Shown: in pieces, positions 1-6,676 of the stretch
How the letters are laid out: the number at the start of each line of letters is the position of its first letter
Numbering within the stretch: position 1 is the first letter of the stretch
Assembly: GCA_050184585.1 (NCBI GenBank)
Contig: JBFXAF010000007.1
Coordinates: 124,001 to 188,000 of the forward strand
Origin: JBFXAF01 sp050184585
GTDB lineage: Bacteria > Pseudomonadota > Alphaproteobacteria > Rhizobiales > Rhizobiaceae
DNA length: 64,000 nucleotides
Direction: 5' to 3'
Position numbers and translations under genes: made by a program
The notes under the pieces: generated by a model
What the model saw: only the letters and a program-made list of their open reading frames with translations
Databases searched by the model: none
Told to the model about the DNA's origin: nothing

Positions 1-1226
1 TCGGCGAGATCGACCGCGACGGCATGGCGGATCATGCCGGTTTCGCCGATCGACGCGCCATCCGCATACACCACGATTGGCGGAACTGGCAGATCGAAGT
101 CGAGCAATACGCGCTCCCAATGTCGTGCAAGCTGGTCCGCCTCCGCCGGGTCCTGGCCAATGCAGTGGATCGAGGAGAGTGCACTGGGATTCAGCGCCGC
201 CGCGGACATCGCACGTTCGACGGCGAGCGGGTCGGTCGCGTCCACTGACGATATCGACAGGGTCACGGCGGCGGAACAGCTGGCCAGGCGATCGAGAGCA
301 CCGGCCGCGAAATCGGACTGGCCCGTGCGCAGGATGGTGAGCAGCGGAGGCGAAATCTCCAGGCCGAACCCCTGGCGGGAGAGCTGGAAGGCGACCTCCT
401 GCATTGCCGGTCCGCTGCCGCATACAACGAGGTGGTGACGCTCCGCGCCCTCGACGACATATCGGCCCGGCATGGCCAGCGCCACGCCGCGCCTCACCTG
501 GAGCTGGTCGAGAGAAACGACGGTAAGTTCGGCCTTCGCCTCGCGCGCCAGGCGGCGAAGCGCCAGGCTGCCCAGCGCGCGCACGGAAGGCTGTTCGAGT
601 CTCATGAGCAGTTCGGCTTCTGAGCCGCTGCGGATCGCGGCCTCGCAGAGAGCCAGGTTCGACAGGTCGCTGTCGGTCGCCGCGGCAAGCACGCGCGCCT
701 TGCGAACGGCGAAACGCGAGACAAGGCGCGGCGCGTCCGCGCGGTCCGACATGATTGCGAGTTCCCGAAACGGGTGTGCGCGCGCCAGTTGCGAGGCCGA
801 CGTCGGATCGATGGCAATGTGCAGGACGGACCCTTGCCGCCGCTCGCGGCGATCGAGCGCGTGGATGGTGGAGCGGTTGCCGGCCAGCACGGCATGGCCG
901 CCACGACGGGCGAGCCAGACGAGCCGCGCTCGCCGACCGGCGGTTTCCCAGATCAGGGCCGCGACCGCGAGAATGCCGAGCGCGATCGGGGTGTAACCGG
1001 CGATGGTGACCATCGTGTCGCCCGCCCCTCCGGCGAAGCAGGCGCGCGACCCCCCGAAAACCGCGAGAAAGAATGCTTCGACGAGACGCCTACGCCAAGT
1101 CCAGAATCCGTCGCCGGGCAGGGCCGCCGGATCGCAGGCCCACATGCCCATCGTCGCCATGACGAATCCGAGCACGAGCAGACCCACCGCTGCGCAGACG
1201 TAGATGAGTAGTCGCCACTTGTTCAT
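1..1226 (-). CDS. membrane-anchored NAD-binding (TrkA-N-like) protein, 3' end missing
   Basis: The frame opens with ATG at 1226 and stays open through 408 codons to the left edge, so the C-terminus lies outside the window. The N-terminus has a hydrophobic segment (residues about 6-28) and a second around 75-92. Two Rossmann-like stretches follow: one starting GGHAVLAGNRSTIHALDR (about 110) and one starting HHLVVCGSGPAMQEVAFQL (about 270). The spacing and the LAAATDSDLSNLALCEAAI block recall TrkA-N/RCK nucleotide-binding domains, and I infer a membrane-tethered sensor or channel regulator. Proteins of this layout sometimes end in a RyR domain, which cannot be checked here. It lies 102 bp downstream of the subtilase on the same strand with no clear terminator between, so cotranscription with the sigma operon is possible. 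All plus-strand frames here are shadows. Confidence 0.72.
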   Translation of the reverse strand, partial: MNKWRLLIYVCAAVGLLVLGFVMATMGMWACDPAALPGDGFWTWRRRLVEAFFLAVFGGSRACFAGGAGDTMVTIAGYTPIALGILAVAALIWETAGRRARLVWLARRGGHAVLAGNRSTIHALDRRERRQGSVLHIAIDPTSASQLARAHPFRELAIMSDRADAPRLVSRFAVRKARVLAAATDSDLSNLALCEAAIRSGSEAELLMRLEQPSVRALGSLALRRLAREAKAELTVVSLDQLQVRRGVALAMPGRYVVEGAERHHLVVCGSGPAMQEVAFQLSRQGFGLEISPPLLTILRTGQSDFAAGALDRLASCSAAVTLSISSVDATDPLAVERAMSAAALNPSALSSIHCIGQDPAEADQLARHWERVLLDFDLPVPPIVVYADGASIGETGMIRHAVAVDLA

Positions 1227-1328
1227 CGGCGCCGCGCTGTCCCCGCTGGTTTCGTTCTTTCGCCAGATTGGCTGGCGCTGCCCCTGGTGCCAAGGGTCGA
1301 TCCGCCAAAAGTTGCGACGCGGATTCGA

Positions 1329-2849
1329 CTACTCCACGGCGGCGAGCGCGCGGTAGTTGAGCAGGCCGTGCCCGAAGTCGCTGTCGCGGCCCTCGGCGCC
1401 GAGATCGCTGGCGGTCTCCGCAAGCGCTGCCTCGACCCAGTCGGCGGATCGTTCCGGCCCGTGGTGCAGGGCGTTTGCGATCGCGCCGGTGACGATGGCG
1501 GAGGCGAAGGACGTGCCCGTCACCAGATCGGCGCCGCCGTCGACCGGAGCGACCATGTCGACGCCCGGCGCCGCGACGAAGACATAAGGGCCGCGATTGG
1601 CCTGCGGCATCAGGCGATCCTTGGCGTCTGTCGCCGTCACGGCAATGACGCCGTCGTAGGCGGCGGGATAGCCCCAGGGGGCGCCGGGTCCGTTGTTGCC
1701 TGCCGCGGCCACGAGCACGATGTCGCGGGCACGCGCTGCTGCGCAGGCGGCCTCCAGCAGTTCATTATCCGGTCCGACGAAGCTCATATTGACGATGCGC
1801 ACGCCGCGGGAGGCCGACCAGTCCAGCGCGTCGAGGATGATGTCCATGGTGGAGCGGCCTTTCTCGAAGGCGCGGGCCTGGTAGATGGCGGCCCCGGGCG
1901 CGATGCCGGGCGTGTCGCCGACGCCGGCGATCAGCCCCGCGACCGAGGTGCCGTGGCGACGGTCCGTGATCGGGTGATCCGGCATCGCGTCATAGCTCTC
2001 CGCGATCACGCCGCCGAGCGCCGGGTGGTCCTCATCCGCGGCGGTGTCGATGACCGCGACGCGGACGTCCCGGCCGTTGGCTGTCGATGGCTCCAACGCG
2101 ATTCGTTCGAAGGCGTAGTTGGCGACCGCGGCGGCCTGCTGGAGGTCGACGAGGTGGTTCGGGGCTCGGGCGAGCGTACGCGGATCGGTCTCGAGTTGGG
2201 CGATGACGACGCCGACCGGGCGGCCATCGGGAACGCCGAAGCGCGCGATGGCTACGCCGAGCAGTTCCGATTGGCGCTGGGCGCGGACCTCGAGTCCGTA
2301 GGCCGCCGCGACCGCCGCGACCGTGTCCGGACCGCCGTCGATCGTAGCCAGCACCTCGTCGGAAACGAAATCGCCGCTGATCGCGCGCACCGGCGCCGCT
2401 GGCGCCGGAGGCGCTCCCGGTGCGGGCGGACGCTCCCTCGACGCGCCTCCTGCGTCACCGGACTGAACGTCCCTCTGCTGGGCGGCATCGACGCGATTGA
2501 CTGGCCGCGGGTCAGGAACCGGAGCTCCGTCTCCGGGCAGAACCCGCCCTGTCTGGCTAACGGTGTCCGCGACCCGGTCGATCAGGTTGGGAAAGAGGTC
2601 GGCGAGGAGATCCGGCAGGTACACAACATGCGCGCCGACATCGGAGCCAAGTTCGTCCTGCCCGCATGGCGGGACGGCGGGATCGTCCGTGGGAGGGGTG
2701 CCGTCGGCGCACCGCACGTCGTCGCGATCGGGCACGGCTCGTTCCGTTGCCGGTTCCTCTGCGCGGGGCGGGTTCGATTGCGCAAATGCAGGCCCTGCCG
2801 CGGCGACGATCGCTGCGACGAACAGTGACTTCCGAATGCTAGTCCACAT
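1329..2849 (-). CDS. secreted S8 family (subtilisin-like) serine peptidase
   Basis: A 506-residue exported subtilase. Signal peptide 1-23 (cleavage near AFA|QS) is followed by a Pro/Ala-rich linker to about 155. Residues about 162-235 form a beta-alpha-beta-like propeptide region starting DEVLATIDGG. The catalytic domain has the full triad: Asp268 in VAVIDTAAD, His299 in RRHGTSVAG and Ser447 in TGTSFASA. I chose the start at 2849 because the same frame runs open to 3443 only as a shadow of the anti-sigma gene, and the ATG at 2849 overlaps the anti-sigma stop (ATGTGGACTAG). That overlap implies translational coupling in a sigma/anti-sigma/peptidase operon. No transmembrane anchor is visible, so the enzyme is probably periplasmic or secreted. 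Its substrate is unknown; a role in the sigma pathway is inference from position and from the domain resemblance to the anti-sigma factor. Confidence 0.9.
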   Translation of the reverse strand: MWTSIRKSLFVAAIVAAAGPAFAQSNPPRAEEPATERAVPDRDDVRCADGTPPTDDPAVPPCGQDELGSDVGAHVVYLPDLLADLFPNLIDRVADTVSQTGRVLPGDGAPVPDPRPVNRVDAAQQRDVQSGDAGGASRERPPAPGAPPAPAAPVRAISGDFVSDEVLATIDGGPDTVAAVAAAYGLEVRAQRQSELLGVAIARFGVPDGRPVGVVIAQLETDPRTLARAPNHLVDLQQAAAVANYAFERIALEPSTANGRDVRVAVIDTAADEDHPALGGVIAESYDAMPDHPITDRRHGTSVAGLIAGVGDTPGIAPGAAIYQARAFEKGRSTMDIILDALDWSASRGVRIVNMSFVGPDNELLEAACAAARARDIVLVAAAGNNGPGAPWGYPAAYDGVIAVTATDAKDRLMPQANRGPYVFVAAPGVDMVAPVDGGADLVTGTSFASAIVTGAIANALHHGPERSADWVEAALAETASDLGAEGRDSDFGHGLLNYRALAAVE

Positions 2850-3513
2850 CGTCCGGTTTCCGGCCCGCGAGCGCAGATTCCACGAAAGGCTGGGCTGCAA
2901 TGAGGCCGAGCAAGCGGTCGTAAGCAGCCTGGTCTTCGGTCTGCACGGCGATCCTGAAAACGCCGCTCGCAGAAGGGCCGCCGGCGATCGCGAGTCCGTT
3001 GGCATCCAGGAACGCGGCGATGTCGGCCATGCGCGCATCGTTGCGGAATGTGACGAGCACGAACGGCCGGTTGCCGAGGTCGTCCTCGTCGCCGGCGATG
3101 TCATAGCCCGGCGCGCCTGGTCCGGGTCCAGACAGGGTCTGGACGAGGAGCAGGGCGACCGCGGCGGCGGCCGTCGCCCAGGCGAGCCCGACCGGAAGGC
3201 CGAACAGGCTTGCGAGTGCTCCCGAAAGCCATGAAGCCGTCGGGGATTCGCGTACCGGGCCTGCTTCCTGGTCAAGCCTGCGGTTGAAGCGCGACAAAGC
3301 GTCGACGGGCGGCCGGACCGTCTCGTTCGCCGCGTTCGTCTCGGAGAACTCCAGTTCCGCTTCGCCGAGGGCCGCCTGGGCCTGAGGATCGGAAGCCAGC
3401 CAGGCTTCGATGGCAGCCAGGTCGTCCCCGTCGAGCGTGCCATTGAGGTAGAATGGCAGCAGGGCCTCCAGTTCGTCGCGTCGGGACATGATCGGATCGT
3501 CGCTCATGGCCAA
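2839..3513 (-). CDS. membrane anti-sigma factor with periplasmic propeptide-like domain
   Basis: 224 residues. The cytoplasmic N-terminus (about 12-50, LEALLPFYLNGTLDGDD then an acidic helix) resembles anti-sigma N-terminal domains but contains no His or Cys; the whole protein has none, so it is not a zinc-binding ZAS type. One transmembrane helix spans about 107-127. The periplasmic part (about 149-217) reads as strand FVLVTF, helix ADIAAFLDANG, strand GVFRIAVQ, helix YDRLLGLIAAQ, strand FVESAL, the order seen in subtilase propeptides and in the prodomain of the adjacent peptidase. It overlaps the sigma stop by 10 bp and the peptidase start by 11 bp. It probably sequesters the upstream-encoded ECF sigma at the membrane. 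A start at the third codon (ATG) is possible. Confidence 0.85.
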   Translation of the reverse strand: MAMSDDPIMSRRDELEALLPFYLNGTLDGDDLAAIEAWLASDPQAQAALGEAELEFSETNAANETVRPPVDALSRFNRRLDQEAGPVRESPTASWLSGALASLFGLPVGLAWATAAAAVALLLVQTLSGPGPGAPGYDIAGDEDDLGNRPFVLVTFRNDARMADIAAFLDANGLAIAGGPSASGVFRIAVQTEDQAAYDRLLGLIAAQPFVESALAGRKPDDVD

Positions 3514-4070
3514 CCCCTGTCATGACCCGCCGCGGCAAGAGCCTCGCCGAGCTTCTTGCGGGCATAGAACATGCGGGTCTTCACCGTGGCCACCGGAATG
3601 CCAAGGACATCGCCGATCTCGGTGACCGAACGGCCGTGATAGTAGGCGAGGTCGATGACCGTGCGGTGTTCCTCGGGCAGGGCATCCACCATCCGGCGGA
3701 TGGCCGCGCCCTTGTCTTCCTTCATAGCCATCACCTCGGGCGTGTCGGCGTCATCGGCAATCGCCGCCGCCGTCTCCTCGTCGAGTTCCGACTCGCGACG
3801 CTTGCGCCTCGCCGACAATGCCTTGAACCGCGCGATGCCGAGCAGCCAGGTCGAGACCTCGGATCGGCCCTCGAAGCGGGCGGCCTGCTTCCAGACTTCG
3901 AGGAAGACCTCGTTGGCGATGTCGTCGGCCATGGAATCCGATCCCGTCTGGCGCACCACGAAGCGGTAGACCCGTGCGTGGTGCCGCGTGAAGAGAAGCC
4001 GGATCGCGGCGCGATCACCGTGCCCGATGCGCGCGACGAGGTCGCGGTCGGAGGCGGAATCAGGCGTCAT
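3504..4070 (-). CDS. ECF RNA polymerase sigma factor (RpoE-like)
   Basis: 188 residues with the two ECF domains. Region 2 lies at about 20-90, with the core motif DDIANEVFLEVWKQAARFEG and STWLLGIARFKAL. Region 4 lies at about 130-180, with LPEEHRTVIDLAYYHGRSVT and the recognition helix IPVATVKTRMFYARKKL. It heads the sigma/anti-sigma/subtilase operon. A bipartite promoter-like element 20 bp upstream of the start recurs before two other local genes, which suggests autoregulation. It is not the general stress EcfG type by context (no PhyR/NepR nearby). Confidence 0.93.
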   Translation of the reverse strand: MTPDSASDRDLVARIGHGDRAAIRLLFTRHHARVYRFVVRQTGSDSMADDIANEVFLEVWKQAARFEGRSEVSTWLLGIARFKALSARRKRRESELDEETAAAIADDADTPEVMAMKEDKGAAIRRMVDALPEEHRTVIDLAYYHGRSVTEIGDVLGIPVATVKTRMFYARKKLGEALAAAGHDRGWP

Positions 4071-4090
4071 GGCCCGGCATTTCGGATGTA

Positions 4091-4116
4091 TGTCGCATCA
4101 CGCGCCGCAAAGGTTC
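4091..4116 (-). promoter_or_regulatory. putative ECF promoter of the sigma operon
   Basis: Read on the minus strand this is TGAACC, then 16 bp after GAACC, then CGACATAC. The same GAACC-N16-CGACA arrangement occurs at 6379-6404 and 9453-9478 on the plus strand, with the extended form TGAACC...CGACAnAC in all three. It lies 20 bp upstream of the sigma start codon, fitting an ECF -35 (GAAC-type) and -10 pair and an autoregulated operon. Confidence 0.65.
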
Positions 4117-4149
4117 ATCGCTCATGATAGCGTTGCTGCGAGGTGCGCC

Positions 4150-6195
4150 TCAATCCCCGGTCTGGCGCGGCGTCGTGATCGCGTCGAGCGCGTGTTCGAA
4201 CAGAGGGGCGACCCGCCCACTGCCCCGCGCGTTGAGATGGTCGCCGTCGCGGTAGAGAAGATGACCCTGTTCGTCGGTCAGCAGGCACATGTCGCCGGGG
4301 CAAAGTGTGTCGAGCAGCACGATGCGGTCTAAGTTTTCCGATCGATCGAGGACATCGAAGACACCGAAGGCAAGGGTGTTGCGTTCGAGATAGGCTTCCC
4401 GCGCCTGAAGCAGGCCGTCGATCGGATAGCCCCAGAGCAGGTGGTTCACGTACACTTGCCTGATGCCTGAAAGGTACTCCGGAACGGGGTCGACGATGAC
4501 CAGTCTGCGCCCATCCGCAATCAGGCGATCGGCGCCCGCGACCATCCGCTCAACGAAGTAGCGCCCGTTCTCGTCGGCGGCTTCGGGAAACTCATCCAGT
4601 CGGGTTGCATCCGGTCGTCCGTAGGGCGGCTCGGAATCGTCGCTCGGGCGTCGTTGGTATGTCGTCCAGCGTCCGATGGCGAAGATGGTGCGGACGTCGT
4701 GCTCGCGGATGAAGCGATCGGCGGCGGCTCCGTATCCGACGCAGTCGTAATTGTCGAGTTTCCAGGCGATGTTCAGGAACGGCGGGCACCCCGCGTAACT
4801 GAAGAAGACACCCTTGAGGCCGCGCGTTTCCGCCGCGTCCCGAAATGCTGTCCAATAGGGTATCGCATGGCTGTCGCCCCACACCGCGAAGTCGACGGTG
4901 GATCGCGACGAGTCGCCGATCGTGCAGAATTCGTCGCTCAGCGCCCGTTCAAGGGAGGCGCAATCGACTGCCGTCGAATCGACCGGTTCAGGCATGATTG
5001 CTTCCCTGAGAATGGGTGGGAAGCGCTCGGGCAGCCCCTTGGTGACGTTGATCGCGAACGCGAGCAGGAGGATCGCCGCGCCGCCTGAAAGAACGCCCGC
5101 GAACAGGCTCCGGCGCGTCGCCAGCAATTGCCGCTGACGGAACGGCGCTTCGATCCAGTGATAGGACATCGCTGCAAGCGCGAACGCCGCAGCGACCGCA
5201 CCGATCCGCCACCAGTCCGGAAGCACCTGCTGCGCCGATGCCCCGTAGGCCAGGAGCGGCCAATGCCAAAGGTAGAGTGAGTAGGAAATGCGGCCAACAT
5301 AGACGACCGGCCGAGCCGCAAGCAGGCGATAGGCCAGATCCGATGTGGCGCGTCCGCCGGCATGGACGATCAGGGCCGCCCCCAGGACGGGCGGCAACGC
5401 GCCCGCGCCCGGAAACGCAGTCGCCTCATCGTAGCTGAAGACTGGATAGGCGATCAGCGCCATACCGGCCAGCCGCATCAGCACCGGGAGGGTCGCTCCC
5501 GGCTGTGCACCGCGCCAGACCGCGATAAGCGCCCCGGCATACAACTCCCAGAAGCGGGACGGCGCGATGAAGAAGGCTGTCGTCGGGTAGCCGCTCCCGA
5601 CCAGCGTCTCGGCGAGAACGAAGGAAAGGACGAGCCCCGAGGCAAGCAGATAGGGGAGAAGCGCCGGGCGGTACCTCAGCGCGATCATCAGCACCAGCGC
5701 ATGCAGAAAGTAGAACTGCTCCTCGACCGACAACGACCAAGTGTGAAGGAACGGCACCGGTTCCGATGCGGTGAAGTAGCCGGATTCGCTGAGGAAATAG
5801 TGGTTGGCGAAGAACAGGCAGAAGGCGGTCACGCTTTGTGCGAGTTCGCGGTACTGGTTGGGCAGCAAAATGAACCAGCCGGCCAGGAGCACGAAGAACG
5901 TTACGGGTATGGCAGCCGGCACCAGCCGCCGCGCGCGCCGCTCCAGAAAGCCCCAGTAGGAGAACCCGCCGTCAGCGTGTTCGGCAAGGATAAGGGAGGT
6001 GATGAGGAAGCCGGAGACCACGAAGAAGACGTCGACGCCGACATAGCCGCCGCCCCAGCCGGCAAGTTCCGCGTGGAACGCGACGACGGGAATGATCGCA
6101 ATGGCCCTCAGACCGTCTATGTCGGGACGGTATGCGAAGTCGCTGGCCGGCCGCTCGATTTCCGGCCGGTCCCCATGCCCTGGTCCCGTCAGCAT
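4150..6195 (-). CDS. acyltransferase 3 family protein with C-terminal SGNH domain (OafA/OatA type)
   Basis: About 681 residues. The N-terminal domain (about 15-370) is a ten-helix acyltransferase-3 domain opening YRPDIDGLRAIAIIPVVAFHA, with GVDVFFVVSGFLIT and the FLHTWSLSVEEQFYF signature. The C-terminal SGNH-like domain has GDSHAIPYW (Ser442) and DGDHLNARGS (Asp652, His653). Such two-domain proteins O-acetylate surface glycans or peptidoglycan: the membrane domain passes the acyl group out and the SGNH domain transfers it. The frame stays open to 6405, but the residues upstream of the ATG at 6195 look non-coding and family members begin close to YRPDIDGLRA. It lies between the sigma operon and an exported protein, so a cell-surface role fits. 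No ECF element was seen on its own strand. Confidence 0.88.
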   Translation of the reverse strand: MLTGPGHGDRPEIERPASDFAYRPDIDGLRAIAIIPVVAFHAELAGWGGGYVGVDVFFVVSGFLITSLILAEHADGGFSYWGFLERRARRLVPAAIPVTFFVLLAGWFILLPNQYRELAQSVTAFCLFFANHYFLSESGYFTASEPVPFLHTWSLSVEEQFYFLHALVLMIALRYRPALLPYLLASGLVLSFVLAETLVGSGYPTTAFFIAPSRFWELYAGALIAVWRGAQPGATLPVLMRLAGMALIAYPVFSYDEATAFPGAGALPPVLGAALIVHAGGRATSDLAYRLLAARPVVYVGRISYSLYLWHWPLLAYGASAQQVLPDWWRIGAVAAAFALAAMSYHWIEAPFRQRQLLATRRSLFAGVLSGGAAILLLAFAINVTKGLPERFPPILREAIMPEPVDSTAVDCASLERALSDEFCTIGDSSRSTVDFAVWGDSHAIPYWTAFRDAAETRGLKGVFFSYAGCPPFLNIAWKLDNYDCVGYGAAADRFIREHDVRTIFAIGRWTTYQRRPSDDSEPPYGRPDATRLDEFPEAADENGRYFVERMVAGADRLIADGRRLVIVDPVPEYLSGIRQVYVNHLLWGYPIDGLLQAREAYLERNTLAFGVFDVLDRSENLDRIVLLDTLCPGDMCLLTDEQGHLLYRDGDHLNARGSGRVAPLFEHALDAITTPRQTGD

Positions 6196-6378
6196 GGGTG
6201 ATCGGCCGGCGGGACCTTCCGTCCGAATGCGTCGGTGCCGGGCGGGCGGGACTGAATGGCAGGAAGCGGATGCATGGGTACGGTAGGAATCGGTGGACGG
6301 CCCGACAGTAGGTCGCTCGGCCATTGTTTGGGAACCCCTTGGCCGTGCCCGGCCCGCACGGCCCGATGCGACACCAAT

Positions 6379-6404
6379 GAACCTTTGCGCGGCGCGTCGC
6401 GACA
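6379..6404 (+). promoter_or_regulatory. putative ECF promoter upstream of the 873-aa exported protein
   Basis: TGAACC followed, 16 bp after GAACC, by CGACAAAC. It shares the -35-like TGAACCTTTGC and the -10-like CGACAnAC with the element before the sigma gene. A start near 6411 would leave a long leader of about 265 nt before the ATG at 6677, which is unusual and may carry regulation or mean that a further promoter exists. Confidence 0.6.
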
Positions 6405-6676
6405 AACCACCTGCGCCGTATTCCTGCGGTCGCAGAAGGCAGGGTCATCACTTGGTCGACGAAGACAGCGCGCGAGGCGGGTCGAGGCAAGCATGGGTCG
6501 GACGCCGAAGTTCCCGGCGCTCCGGCTCCGCGCCCGTTTCGTTGACGTTCCACGGCCGCCGCCCTAGGCTCCTGTCAGCAAGGGACGGTCGTATCGAGGG
6601 GGAGAATGCCGGAGGCGAGGGATCGGCTCGTGTCGCTCCCGTTTCCGCCGCAATTCTTCCGATTGGTAGGAGCCGA

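Noticed and set aside
1260..1285. CGCCAG-ATTGG-CTGGCG hairpin after the subtilase as a terminator
   Set aside because: On the minus strand it is followed by AAAGAACG, not T residues.
1287..2828. 513-codon plus-strand frame opposite the subtilase
   Set aside because: Antisense shadow; the minus strand encodes a complete catalytic triad and signal peptide.
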